Positions 1-8,642 of a DNA stretch of 64,000 bases are shown here, piece after piece. Numbering within the stretch: the stretch's first letter is position 1; each line of letters starts with the position of its first letter. The position numbers and the translations under genes are program-made. The stretch spans positions 62,001 through 126,000 of the forward strand of contig NZ_DHNR01000033.1 in assembly GCF_002409645.1 (NCBI RefSeq), in the 5' to 3' direction. This DNA is from Acetobacter sp. UBA5411. GTDB taxonomy: Bacteria > Pseudomonadota > Alphaproteobacteria > Acetobacterales > Acetobacteraceae. The notes beneath the pieces were generated by a model. That model ran no database searches and was not told the DNA's origin. It worked only from the letters and a program-made list of their open reading frames with translations.

Positions 1-269
1 CCGAGACCGGAATCGCGGATGGCTTTTTCAACCAGACCCGCCAGCGAACGGTCCCAGACCTGAACCGTCAGCATCCGCGCTTCCGGAGCCGCGATCGTCG
101 CCACCTGCGTCAGCGGCACTTCACCACCATAAGCCTCGACACGCACCGGCTCCAGCAGGGCCGCATTGGCGCGTCCTGAACGCAGACCGGCGAAATCACG
201 ACGCAGGCTGTCGAGCGCACCCTCCATACGGCGTGTCAGATCTTCAGTAAGCGTGTCCAGTTCAGCCAC
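1..269 (-). CDS. frr: Ribosome recycling factor (3' part cut by window edge)
   Basis: Ribosome recycling factor works with EF-G to split post-termination ribosomes. The first 89 residues are visible (starting MAELDTLTEDLTRRMEG), including the family segment LRSGRANAALLEPVRVEAYG and the stretch around ATIAAPEARMLTVQVWD. The start is a GTG at 267-269, preceded by a good Shine-Dalgarno stretch (GAGGGGAG) about 7 bases upstream. The gene runs off the left edge. It lies 84 bp downstream of pyrH on the same strand, the usual pyrH-frr order, so the two are probably co-transcribed. Confidence 0.95.
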   Translation of the reverse strand, partial: MAELDTLTEDLTRRMEGALDSLRRDFAGLRSGRANAALLEPVRVEAYGGEVPLTQVATIAAPEARMLTVQVWDRSLAGLVEKAIRDSGL

Positions 270-353
270 GGCGGCTCTCCCCTCAACAGACCGGCGGCAA
301 TGATCCGCACGCCGGTTCAAACATGAATGATTGATGAACGTCTTTGCGCTGTA

Positions 354-1091
354 TCAACCGGCTTCTTCAATCCGTGTAAATGGCCCCTCACCCCTCAGCA
401 CACGCTGGAACGCACCCGCTTCGTGAATATTGAAGACGATGATCGGCAGTCTGTTCTCACGGGCGAGGCTGATGGCCGCGGCATCCATGACATTGAGATC
501 GCGTGACAGAACTTCAAGATAGGTCAGGCTCTCATAGCGCTTGGCATCCGGATTCTTGCGGGGATCGGAGTCATAGACGCCGTCCACCTGCGTCCCCTTC
601 AGCAGAATGTCGCAGTCCATCTCGGCGGCGCGCAGGGCAGCGGCCGTATCCGTTGTGAAGAACGGGTTACCCGTGCCGGCGGCGAAGATCACCACACGAC
701 CTTTTTCCATGTGGCGGACAGCGCGGCGGCGGATATAGGGCTCGGCGATCGAAGACATGTGAATGGCGGACATGACCCGGGTCGGGATGCCTTCCCGCTC
801 CAGAGCGTTCTGCACCATCAGTGCGTTGATGACGGTGGCCAGCATCCCGGCGTAATCACCCTGGGCGCGATCCATGCCGCGTGCTGCGGCTGTCAGTCCA
901 CGGAAGATATTGCCACCTCCGACGACGAGGCAGACCTGAATGCCACTCTGTGCGACAGCAGCGACATCAGCGGCGATCCGGTCGACCGTCTGGGCGTCAA
1001 CGCCATACTGGCCGGTGCCCATCAACGCCTCACCGGAGATTTTCAGGAGCGCACGACGCGGCGTGGCGGGGCCTTCAGCGGTGATGTTCAT
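354..1091 (-). CDS. pyrH: Uridylate kinase (UMP kinase)
   Basis: Phosphorylates UMP to UDP in pyrimidine nucleotide synthesis as a cytosolic hexamer of the amino-acid-kinase fold. The 245-residue product has the family length. It shows the N-terminal KISGEAL motif (residues 17-23), the glycine-rich VGGGNIFRG loop (about 57-65), the FFTTDTAAALRA segment and the KGTQVDGVYDSDP region that binds the nucleotide. The start is an ATG at 1091. It precedes frr in the same direction. A 330-bp non-coding stretch upstream separates it from era and probably carries its promoter. Confidence 0.97.
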   Translation of the reverse strand: MNITAEGPATPRRALLKISGEALMGTGQYGVDAQTVDRIAADVAAVAQSGIQVCLVVGGGNIFRGLTAAARGMDRAQGDYAGMLATVINALMVQNALEREGIPTRVMSAIHMSSIAEPYIRRRAVRHMEKGRVVIFAAGTGNPFFTTDTAAALRAAEMDCDILLKGTQVDGVYDSDPRKNPDAKRYESLTYLEVLSRDLNVMDAAAISLARENRLPIIVFNIHEAGAFQRVLRGEGPFTRIEEAG

Positions 1092-1421
1092 GGTACCTCA
1101 ATGCGCGGATAATTCGGATGGTCTCTCCACGTCCCTCAACATCCTGCCGGACGAGCTGACATGGAACCCGAGGCCACGTCATATCGTCCGATGGCGTGTA
1201 TCACAAGAACAGACGTAAATATCCCTATAAAATTCAGGTTTAAACACCAGTGGCAGTTCTGGAAGAAAGCCTGCCTCTGCCTTCTTGCAATCCGGATTTA
1301 TATCTTTTCAGAGCTTTGTCCCGAACCTCACCAAGGAACGCCATCCCCTTGATCCCGACGTATCCAGTCAAGGGTTCGGGACCTTTTCGGAACGAAAACC
1401 CTGCAACACTCTGAGCAAGAC
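1092..1421. other. Non-coding stretch between era and pyrH
   Basis: About 330 bp without a credible gene. Short open frames here lack family resemblance and ribosome sites. A small hairpin (CTGAG at 1411-1415, CTCAG at 1421-1425) overlaps the end of era and, read leftward, is followed by a weakly T-rich run; it could act as a poor terminator. The pyrH promoter must lie here if pyrH is not read through from era, but no clear -35/-10 pair stands out. Confidence 0.5.
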
Positions 1422-2321
1422 TCAGGCGTTATCGTCCAGCCCGATGGCCCGCAGACGCGCCCGCTCCTCATCCCAGCCAGCACGCTCCTTCACATTGAGG
1501 AACAGATGACAGGGCCGATCCAGCAGGTCAGCCAGCTGAAGCCGCGCCTTGAGGCCGATTTCACGAATACGACGGCCACGCTCGCCGATCAGGATCGCCT
1601 TGTGGCTCGCCCTCCCAACATAGACGGTGACATCGATCCGCACGGATCCATCCGGACGCTCGACGAAACTCTCCGTCTCGACCGTTGCGCCATACGGTAC
1701 TTCCTCATGCGTCTGCAGAAAGATCTGCTCACGCACCAGTTCCGCCGCCAGCAACCGATCTGGCAGATCGGTCATGTCGTCTTCCGGATAAAGGAACGGG
1801 CCGAGCGGCAGGGACTCCGCCAGACGATCGAGCAGATCATCCACACCATTGCCTGTGCGGGCGCTGATCATGAAGACGTGCTCGACCGGAATCATCTCGG
1901 CAACCGCCGCCGTCAGAGGCAGCAGGGATTGCGGCGTCACCAGATCGGTCTTGTTCAGCACCAGCCAGACACGTCGTCCGGCCTTGGCCAACTGTTCGAT
2001 CACAGCCGTCGTCGCGTCATCCAGTCCAGATTTCGCATCGATCAGCAGCAGCGTGACGTCGGCATCCTCGGAACCTGACCATGCTGCCGCCACCATGGCG
2101 CGGTCGAGTTTACGTTTCGGACGGAAGATACCCGGCGTGTCAACGATCAGGATCTGGGTGGCATGCCGGATCAGGATGCCCAGCACCCGGAAGCGCGTTG
2201 TCTGCGCCTTGGGGCTGACGATCGACAGCTTCGCGCCCGCCATACGGTTAAGCAGGGTCGACTTCCCTGCATTCGGCGCCCCGACCAGCGCGGCGAACCC
2301 GCACCGTGTCTCTTCTGTCAT
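1422..2321 (-). CDS. era: GTPase Era
   Basis: Era binds the 3' end of 16S rRNA and is needed for small-subunit maturation. The 299-residue protein has the Ras-like GTPase motifs G1 GAPNAGKS (14-21), G3 DTPG (61-64) and G4 NKTD (123-126). The C-terminal KH domain carries the RNA-binding GERGRRIREIG signature. The ATG at 2321 overlaps the rnc stop by 4 bp, so translation is probably coupled. The rnc-era pair is the conserved bacterial arrangement. Confidence 0.97.
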   Translation of the reverse strand: MTEETRCGFAALVGAPNAGKSTLLNRMAGAKLSIVSPKAQTTRFRVLGILIRHATQILIVDTPGIFRPKRKLDRAMVAAAWSGSEDADVTLLLIDAKSGLDDATTAVIEQLAKAGRRVWLVLNKTDLVTPQSLLPLTAAVAEMIPVEHVFMISARTGNGVDDLLDRLAESLPLGPFLYPEDDMTDLPDRLLAAELVREQIFLQTHEEVPYGATVETESFVERPDGSVRIDVTVYVGRASHKAILIGERGRRIREIGLKARLQLADLLDRPCHLFLNVKERAGWDEERARLRAIGLDDNA

Positions 2322-3082
2322 TTCCGTCCTGCTCCCGGTGCAGTGTTAAATCTTTCCAGCAGATTGGCTGCGGCGGCGCTTTCGGCCGCCCGCTTGCTAC
2401 CTGCCTCTCCTTCGCCGATCATACCGGCGGCGTGAACTTCCACGACAAAGCAGGGGGCATGTGACGGCCCGTCTGCGCTGACCACCTCATAGGCGGGCAG
2501 AGCCAGCCCACGTGCCAGCACCCATTCCTGCAAGGCCGTCTTGGGGTCTTTCGGCGGTCTGGCCTGCGCAATGATAGCCTTGTCCCACCACTGCCGAACC
2601 AGCTTGCGCGGCGGCTCCAGTCCGCCGTCCAGATACAACGCCCCCAGAATGGCTTCCAGCGCATCAGCCAGCACGTTCGCCGTGCCGCGAATCCCGGCCT
2701 TGTCCTCGTGCTCGGCGACATCCAGCGCTTCGGGCAAGCCCAGTTCCTGCGCGACCTGCGCCAGCGCGGTGCGCGACACCAGATGGGCGTGACGCGAACC
2801 CAGCGCGCCTTCCTGCTCGTCCGGATAGCGCTCCAGCAACCACTCCGCCATCAGCAGTCCGAGCACCCGGTCGCCGATAAACTCAAGCCGTTCGTTCGAG
2901 CCCGCGCCTTTGGTCTGGCTTTTACCACCGCTTTTGCCTGGGCGCTTCCCGGTACGCCGCTGATGCGCGGCGGAACGATGGGTGAGCGCCTCGCCCAGCA
3001 GTTTCGCACTGGTGAAACGATAACCAATCCGCTGCTGCAGGCTGTTGAGTACGGTCTGTTCCACAAGATCCCCGTTCGTCAC
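2318..3082 (-). CDS. rnc: Ribonuclease III
   Basis: Double-strand-specific endoribonuclease for rRNA processing and mRNA turnover. The 254-residue product has the catalytic signature NERLEFIGD (63-71), the second acidic site in DALEAILGALYLD, and a C-terminal double-stranded-RNA-binding domain ending GSKRAAESAAAANLLERF. The start is GTG at 3082. Between the THRS segment (34-37) and the catalytic signature lies a basic, glycine-rich insert (about residues 40-61) that is not part of the compact E. coli-type enzyme. It overlaps era by 4 bp and follows lepB by 6 bp. Confidence 0.96.
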   Translation of the reverse strand: MTNGDLVEQTVLNSLQQRIGYRFTSAKLLGEALTHRSAAHQRRTGKRPGKSGGKSQTKGAGSNERLEFIGDRVLGLLMAEWLLERYPDEQEGALGSRHAHLVSRTALAQVAQELGLPEALDVAEHEDKAGIRGTANVLADALEAILGALYLDGGLEPPRKLVRQWWDKAIIAQARPPKDPKTALQEWVLARGLALPAYEVVSADGPSHAPCFVVEVHAAGMIGEGEAGSKRAAESAAAANLLERFNTAPGAGRK

Positions 3083-3088
3083 TGTCGA

Positions 3089-3895
3089 TCAGTGCACGAC
3101 ATGGAAAAGCCGGGCCCACCGGATTTCCGTCGGCCATGCCCAGAATTGCCAGATCGGGTGCGTCATATCCACCGAGAAGAAGATCATACCTGCCCGGCCA
3201 ACAAGGTTCTCCATGGGCACAAACCCGAGATCCTGATCGGCATCGCCCATGAAGCGACTGTCCGCGCTGTGATCACGGTTGTCGCCCATGGCAAAGAAAT
3301 AGCCGGGAGGAACAATGTAGTCAGGGGTATCGTTGCGCTGTCCATCTTCTGGAAAAAGCAGAACTCCATGCACGATTGGCGACCGTCCGGCACTCCCCGG
3401 CAGGGTCTCCCGACACAGATGACCTGATCGGCCCATGTGATACTCGTCCTGCTCGACATACTCGCCTTCAGGCGCACAGGGTACAGCCGTGCCATTCAGA
3501 TACAGCTGTCCTGCCCGCATCTGGATGTGATCACCGGGCAGACCCACGATCCGCTTCACGTAATCAATGGAAGGGTTCTTGGTGAAGCGGAACACCGCCA
3601 CATCGCCACGATGCGGCTCGGTACCCCAGACGCGTCCCTGAAACAGGTTGGGCGACAGCGGAAAAGAGTATTTCGAATAGCCGTAGCTATATTTGGAAAC
3701 CCACAGATAATCGCCAACCTGAAGCGTAGGGATCATTGAGCCTGAGGGAATGTTGAACGGCTCGTAGAGGAATGTGCGCACCACCAGAACCAGCAGAATG
3801 ACGCTTGCAAGCCAGCGCACGAAGTCAAACAGGCTCTCCCCTTTGCGGGCAGTTCCGTGTCCCTGCGTCGTGACGCTCTCGTCCTTAGGCTTCAT
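3089..3895 (-). CDS. lepB: Signal peptidase I
   Basis: Membrane serine protease that removes signal peptides from exported proteins. An N-terminal transmembrane helix (about residues 26-42) is followed by the catalytic serine in IPSGSMIPTL (about Ser53), the lysine in DYVKRIVGLPGD, and the family box GDNRDHSADSR. I chose the ATG at 3895 (268 residues) because it has AGGGGA just upstream. An in-frame TTG at 3994 would add 33 residues of low family resemblance. The gene sits between acpS and rnc, the common alphaproteobacterial order. Confidence 0.95.
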   Translation of the reverse strand: MKPKDESVTTQGHGTARKGESLFDFVRWLASVILLVLVVRTFLYEPFNIPSGSMIPTLQVGDYLWVSKYSYGYSKYSFPLSPNLFQGRVWGTEPHRGDVAVFRFTKNPSIDYVKRIVGLPGDHIQMRAGQLYLNGTAVPCAPEGEYVEQDEYHMGRSGHLCRETLPGSAGRSPIVHGVLLFPEDGQRNDTPDYIVPPGYFFAMGDNRDHSADSRFMGDADQDLGFVPMENLVGRAGMIFFSVDMTHPIWQFWAWPTEIRWARLFHVVH

Positions 3896-4004
3896 TCCGT
3901 CCCCTGTTTCCGCCTGATCCCCACCACACGGCAAGGCTATCGCACCCTGACCGGGCGAACGGCGGATGAAGCCGAGGCGACCCACCCCTGTCAAGCAAAA
4001 GCGC

Positions 4005-4412
4005 TCAGAGGCGCGGAAAGGCTTCGATCATGACCTGCGCCAGTGCGTAAGGCGTATCATCCGTCATCGACAGGTGAAGACGCCCCTCCATGTCCGCCGG
4101 AACCATGCTGGCCAGCCTGACGGCGGCCCCTCCGGTCAGCGTCAGCACCGGCTGTCCGGACGGCAGATTGCCCACGCCGATACAGCTATGAAACACGCCT
4201 TCAGCAAACCCTGTTCCGAGGGCCTTGGCGCAGGCTTCCTTCGCGGCCCAGCGTTTGGCGTAGGCACCAATCCGCGCCTGTCCGCTGCGACGTTCAGCCC
4301 GCGCCCGCTCGGTTTCCGTAAAGACACGATCCAGAAAACGTGCGCCGAAGCGCTCGATGGCCTTCTCGATCCTGCGCATGTCACACAGATCCATGCCGGT
4401 GCCGATGATCAT
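4005..4412 (-). CDS. acpS: Holo-[acyl-carrier-protein] synthase
   Basis: Transfers 4'-phosphopantetheine from CoA to acyl carrier protein. The 135-residue product shows the metal-binding aspartate in the N-terminal IIGTGMDLCDMRRIE segment and the second motif RWAAKEACAKALGTG with its catalytic glutamate, both classic for AcpS. The start is ATG at 4412. It lies 13 bp downstream of the rel/spoT stop and upstream of lepB on the same strand, consistent with one transcript. Confidence 0.96.
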   Translation of the reverse strand: MIIGTGMDLCDMRRIEKAIERFGARFLDRVFTETERARAERRSGQARIGAYAKRWAAKEACAKALGTGFAEGVFHSCIGVGNLPSGQPVLTLTGGAAVRLASMVPADMEGRLHLSMTDDTPYALAQVMIEAFPRL

Positions 4413-4425
4413 GCTTCAAAGCCCC

Positions 4426-6702
4426 TCATGACCGCGCCCGCTCGACCTGAGAGATCCCTTCCACGGAACGGAGCCCCCCGATCACGCTCGACAGATGCCG
4501 CAGATCCCGGACTTCCACATCCACCAGCACTTCCATGAAATCGAGCTGGCGATGCACGATCTTGAGGTTCACGATCGAACCATCCTGTCGAGATACACCG
4601 TTGGTGATCGTTGCCAGCGTGGTCGGCTCATTAGCCGCAATCACCGTGACACGACCGACAAACGGCTCGCTACCCGCTTTCCCGACACGACCCAGCGCTT
4701 CGTAATCCCAGTCCACATCCAGAAAACGCTCCGGGGTGGCGGCAAAGGATTCCAGTGTCTGACAGGTCGCTGTGTGGATGGTCACACCCTTGCCGCTGGC
4801 GACCACACCCACGATCCGGTCTCCCGGCAGCGGATGGCAGCAACCTGCGAAATGAACAGCGATCCCGGCTCCAAGACCGACCAGCGGCGCCATTCCGGCA
4901 CCGCCCGTTTTCGGTTTGGGCATCGGCGCACGCGCCACGAGACCCGGCACCATACGAGGACCGCGCGTAGTACGGCGGAGTTCCGGATACGCAGCATGGA
5001 CAACGTCACGTGGACCAATGTTGCCGGTTCCGACCGCGACATACAGGTCTTCAACGGACGCCTGCTTCAGTTCCTTGAGCAGCGTCTCCAGCACCTTTTC
5101 GGAACCATCCACACCTTCCTGACGGAACGCCTTGGCAAGCGTCGCCTTACCTGAGTCCAGCGAGACCTGACGCTGCTGCTGCGCGACATAGCGGCGGATA
5201 CGCGCACGCGCCTTGCCGGTGACAACAAACCGCTCCCACGACGGCGACGGTGCGCCGCCGCGAGCGGTCATGATCTCGACCTGATCGCCGTTCTGAAGCT
5301 CGTAGCGAAGCGGCACCAGCCGCCCGTTTACCTTCGCGCCGACGCACGAATCGCCGACCTGACTATGCACGGCATAGGCGAAATCCACCGGCGTCGCGCC
5401 AGCGGGGAGCGGGATCAGCTGACCCTTCGGCGTGAAGCAGAAGACCTGATCCTGATAAAGCTCCAGCTTGGTGTTTTCGAGAAACTCGTCGGGAGCCGAG
5501 GAATCTTCCAGAATTTCGAGCAGATCCTGCACCCAGCGCGGGCGCTTCATCTTGCCGACAACCTCATCCGGCGCGGCACCAGTGGGAAGCTGTTTGTAGG
5601 CCCAGTGCGCTGCCACACCGTTCTCGGCGATGTCGTTCATCTCCTCAGTGCGGATCTGAACTTCAATTTTCTGGTTACGCGGATGACGCAGCGTCACACC
5701 CGTATGAAGACTCTGGTAACCGTTGGCCTTCGGGGTGGAGATGTAATCCTTGAACCGCCCGGCGATCATCGGGAAAGCGCCATGAATGGCACCGAGCGCG
5801 GCATAACAGTCTTCCCGCGACTCCACGATGAGACGGAACGCCATGATGTCGGAGAGCTGCTCGAACGCCACGTTACGGCGCTGCATCTTCTCCCAGATGG
5901 AATAAGGCGATTTTTCACGCCCCTTCACATCAACATTCTCGATTCCGGATTCGCGGCACAGACGCGCCAGCTCGCGCTTGACGTCCTCAATGATGTCAGC
6001 GCCCTGCCCGCGCAGATAATTCAGGCGGGCGCGAATGGTGGCGTCGGCTTCCGGCTCCAGCTGCGCAAAGGCAAGGTTCTGCAACTCCGTCTTGACGCGA
6101 TCCATACCGATGCGCCCGGCGAGCGGCGCATAGATATCCATCGTCTCACGGGCGATGCGGCGTCTGCGGTCCTCACGCTGCACGAAATGCAGGGTGCGCA
6201 TATTGTGCAGACGATCGGCCAACTTGACGATGAGGACGCGAATGTCCTTCGACATCGCCAGTACGAGCTTGCGGAAATTCTCGGCCTGCTTGGTGCGGTC
6301 AGACTGGAGTTCGAGACGGGTCAGCTTGGTGACGCCATCGACAAGTTCGGCGATCGTGGGGCCAAACTGCTCGCGGAGCGTCTCGATGCTGACGCCGGTA
6401 TCCTCGATTGTATCGTGCAGAAGAGCCGTGACGATGGACGGCACATCCATCCGAAACCGGGCAAGGATCATCGCGACGGAGAGTGGATGGGTGATGTAGG
6501 GATCACCCGCGTCGCGCAACTGGCCTTCGTGCGCGTCACGCGCAACCTCGAACGCCTTCTGAACGAGAGCGATATCCGCGTCAGGATTGTATCGAAGAAT
6601 ACGCTGGATCAGGCGATCCGCTGAGACCTCGGCAATTTCGTCATTCTCTGCGAGAGACACGCCCCTGCCTCGGGGCAGCATGAGATGCGGTTCCTGTTCC
6701 AC
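4426..6702 (-). CDS. Bifunctional (p)ppGpp synthetase/hydrolase (Rel/SpoT)
   Basis: Makes and degrades the alarmone (p)ppGpp in the stringent response. The 758 residues hold, in order, an HD hydrolase domain with intact His-Asp (residues 96-97 in ALLHDTIEDT), the synthetase domain (SPYSIWEKM, LSDIMAFRLIV, YISTPKANGYQSLHT, NGVAAHW), a TGS domain (FCFTPKGQLIPLPAGATPVD), the conserved HFAGCCHPLPGD region and a C-terminal ACT domain. Both catalytic halves look intact. The start is GTG at 6702, with AAGGGG about 7 bases upstream. It lies downstream of rpoZ, a widespread pairing. Confidence 0.95.
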   Translation of the reverse strand: MEQEPHLMLPRGRGVSLAENDEIAEVSADRLIQRILRYNPDADIALVQKAFEVARDAHEGQLRDAGDPYITHPLSVAMILARFRMDVPSIVTALLHDTIEDTGVSIETLREQFGPTIAELVDGVTKLTRLELQSDRTKQAENFRKLVLAMSKDIRVLIVKLADRLHNMRTLHFVQREDRRRRIARETMDIYAPLAGRIGMDRVKTELQNLAFAQLEPEADATIRARLNYLRGQGADIIEDVKRELARLCRESGIENVDVKGREKSPYSIWEKMQRRNVAFEQLSDIMAFRLIVESREDCYAALGAIHGAFPMIAGRFKDYISTPKANGYQSLHTGVTLRHPRNQKIEVQIRTEEMNDIAENGVAAHWAYKQLPTGAAPDEVVGKMKRPRWVQDLLEILEDSSAPDEFLENTKLELYQDQVFCFTPKGQLIPLPAGATPVDFAYAVHSQVGDSCVGAKVNGRLVPLRYELQNGDQVEIMTARGGAPSPSWERFVVTGKARARIRRYVAQQQRQVSLDSGKATLAKAFRQEGVDGSEKVLETLLKELKQASVEDLYVAVGTGNIGPRDVVHAAYPELRRTTRGPRMVPGLVARAPMPKPKTGGAGMAPLVGLGAGIAVHFAGCCHPLPGDRIVGVVASGKGVTIHTATCQTLESFAATPERFLDVDWDYEALGRVGKAGSEPFVGRVTVIAANEPTTLATITNGVSRQDGSIVNLKIVHRQLDFMEVLVDVEVRDLRHLSSVIGGLRSVEGISQVERARS

Positions 6703-6813
6703 GCCTCACCCCTTTCCAGCAGAGAGATCGGAGCCGAAGAGCGGGGAGACAGGAGCAGACGCGGGGATGACGAAAATCTCCATAATTGAGCGGAGGAGGT
6801 TCAGTCCCCGTCA

Positions 6814-6833
6814 GACGCCCCGTACGGAGCGTC
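6814..6833 (-). terminator. Small inverted repeat between rpoZ and rel
   Basis: A 20-bp inverted repeat (arms GACGC-CCG and CGG-GCGTC, one wobble pair) lies just after rpoZ. No T-run follows on the leftward strand, so it may be an attenuator or processing site rather than a true terminator. Confidence 0.35.
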
Positions 6834-6859
6834 CGGCGGTATAGTATGCCAGAACGGGA

Positions 6860-7246
6860 TCAGCGCTTGCCGCGGCCTGACATTTCGGCCTCGAAAGCAG
6901 CCTTCATTTCTTCCGGAGAGAGATCGGTCACCTCTTCCTCAGCCGAGCTTTCCTGCAGACCGAAGATGTTCTGCTCGGTCGGGATAAGGTCCATGACCTC
7001 TTCATCGGCCGGCTCAGGCTCGGGAGCACGCGCCAGCGAACGCACAAGGTCGTTGCGCAGCGGCTCAAGCTGAACGGTCTCCTCGGCGATCTCACGGAGC
7101 GCGACAACAGGGTTCTTGTCGTTATCGCGATCGACTGTCAGTTCCTCACCGCGGGACAGGTTGCGTGCACGCTGAGCAGCAAGCAGAACCAGTTCAAAGC
7201 GGTTCGGCACCTTCTCGACGCAATCCTCGACTGTGACGCGCGCCAT
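6860..7246 (-). CDS. rpoZ: RNA polymerase omega subunit
   Basis: Small RNA polymerase subunit that helps assemble beta-prime and, in proteobacteria, forms part of a ppGpp site. The N-terminal 70 residues match the family (MARVTVEDCVEKVPNRFELV, AAQRARNLS, KNPVVALREIAEE). A longer acidic C-terminal tail, typical of alphaproteobacterial omegas, brings it to 128 residues. The ATG at 7246 has a strong GGAGG upstream. Its neighbour rel makes the ppGpp that the polymerase senses. Confidence 0.96.
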   Translation of the reverse strand: MARVTVEDCVEKVPNRFELVLLAAQRARNLSRGEELTVDRDNDKNPVVALREIAEETVQLEPLRNDLVRSLARAPEPEPADEEVMDLIPTEQNIFGLQESSAEEEVTDLSPEEMKAAFEAEMSGRGKR

Positions 7247-7316
7247 GGGGCGGACCTCCGGAAAATTTTGTTAAAGACGTTTTCTACCACCATCCCCGCA
7301 ACAAGGGAAGCCTTGG

Positions 7317-7841
7317 TCAGTGCGCTTGCGGCTCCAGCCGTCGGATCGCCTGAGGAGGCAACGCATCCAGAAGCGCCTGCACCGTCTTTCCCGAGCCCGG
7401 CTCCCGCCAGTCAGGCAGGACGTCTCTCAACGGCAGAAGCACAAAAGCTCTTTCATGCGCCCGTGGATGCGGCAGCAGTGGAGCGCTGTTCGTTCTGACG
7501 ATCCCACCCATGTCGATCAGATCCAGATCCAGGGGACGGGCAGCGTTCACCACGCTCCGCACACGCCCGAATGCGGCCTCAATCTCGTGCAATGCGTCAA
7601 GCAGCGCTTCCGGCGCAAGAGAAGACTTGCCCACTATGACGCCATTTATGTAGGGAGGCTGACCAGAGGGCGGAACGGGCTCGCTCTCATACCATGAGGA
7701 CACAGCATCCACACGCAGCCCGTCAAGCTCTCGCAGAGCCTCTACAGCTGCCTCGCAGGTTGCGGCGGGGGCTAACAGTTTTCCATCAATGGGAGCATAA
7801 CTGGCAAGGTTCGCGCCAATGGCTATCACAACCCGCACCAC
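7317..7841 (-). CDS. folK: 2-amino-4-hydroxy-6-hydroxymethyldihydropteridine pyrophosphokinase
   Basis: Pyrophosphorylates the pterin precursor in folate synthesis. The 174-residue protein has the HPPK features: IAIGANLASY near the N-terminus, SSWYESEPVPPSGQPPYING in the substrate loop, and the signature RPLDLDLIDMGG followed by LPHPRAHERAFVLLPL. The start is a GTG at 7841. folP and folB are not adjacent. It is separated from rpoZ by 70 bp and may be the first gene of the leftward cluster. Confidence 0.95.
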   Translation of the reverse strand: MVRVVIAIGANLASYAPIDGKLLAPAATCEAAVEALRELDGLRVDAVSSWYESEPVPPSGQPPYINGVIVGKSSLAPEALLDALHEIEAAFGRVRSVVNAARPLDLDLIDMGGIVRTNSAPLLPHPRAHERAFVLLPLRDVLPDWREPGSGKTVQALLDALPPQAIRRLEPQAH

Positions 7842-7971
7842 TTTAACCCTCCAGCCTTTAAAACACGTGTTCCGGTCGTCCGATGAAAAGATCGACAGAA
7901 CTCCGGCGACACATAACCAAGTCTTAACCAGTTCGCTATACAGTCAGCGGTATTAAAGGAACACAAACTTA

Positions 7972-8565
7972 ATGATCATTCATAACACTGAACGAACCAG
8001 CCTCTTCATTGATGGATCAAGCCTTTACTCAGCCTCTCGCGGTCTTGGTTTCGATGTCGATTACCGTAAAATGCTCGATTTCTTCGCACGGAGATGTCAC
8101 CTCCTGAGAGCGCATTATTATGCGGCAATTCTTGATACTGAAGAATATTCCCCCATCAAGCCGCTGACCGACTGGCTGTCCTACAACGGCTATTTTCTGG
8201 TGACCAAAACAGCGCGCGAATATACCGACCAGAGCGGTCGCCGCCGTATCAAGGGCAACATGGACATCGAAATCGCCGTGGACATGATGGAGGCGGCTCC
8301 CCGCATTGATCACGCCATTCTGTTTACCGGCGATTCGGATTTCCGCCGCGTGGTTGAAGCCGTGCAGCGACAGGGCGTCCGGGTCACCGTCGTTTCCTCC
8401 ATGCGTTCTTCACCGCCTCTCATTGGTGACGATCTGCGCAGACAGGCAGACCAGTTTGTCGATCTCGCTGACATCGCTGAAGAGATCACCCGCCGGCCAG
8501 CCGAACCCCGGCCGCGCCAGACCCCGATTCGTCACCCGGCGGATCAATTGAGCGAGCCTGAATAA
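7972..8565 (+). CDS. NYN-domain (LabA/DUF88-type) protein
   Basis: Belongs to the NYN family, PIN-like predicted metal-dependent ribonucleases. The 197-residue protein has the acidic residues expected at the active site: Asp14 in LFIDGSSLY, Asp98 in GNMDIEIAVDM, and Asp121/Asp123 in FTGDSDFRRVV. The C-terminus is a basic, proline-rich tail. The start ATG at 7972 follows an AAAGGA stretch. It is the first rightward gene after the leftward cluster. Its substrate is unknown; homologues are described as RNA-processing or regulatory factors. Confidence 0.88.
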   Translation: MIIHNTERTSLFIDGSSLYSASRGLGFDVDYRKMLDFFARRCHLLRAHYYAAILDTEEYSPIKPLTDWLSYNGYFLVTKTAREYTDQSGRRRIKGNMDIEIAVDMMEAAPRIDHAILFTGDSDFRRVVEAVQRQGVRVTVVSSMRSSPPLIGDDLRRQADQFVDLADIAEEITRRPAEPRPRQTPIRHPADQLSEPE

Positions 8566-8642
8566 GGCCGCACACCACATCCCCGACACCCCACCCCTTA
8601 CTCCCCGGTGGGGTGCGGTTGTGTCCAGGAGCATGTTACCGC

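Noticed and set aside
5365..6624. Long rightward frame of 419 codons antisense to the rel/spoT gene
   Set aside because: It lies wholly inside a clear conserved gene on the other strand, has no ribosome site or domain and is a codon-bias shadow.
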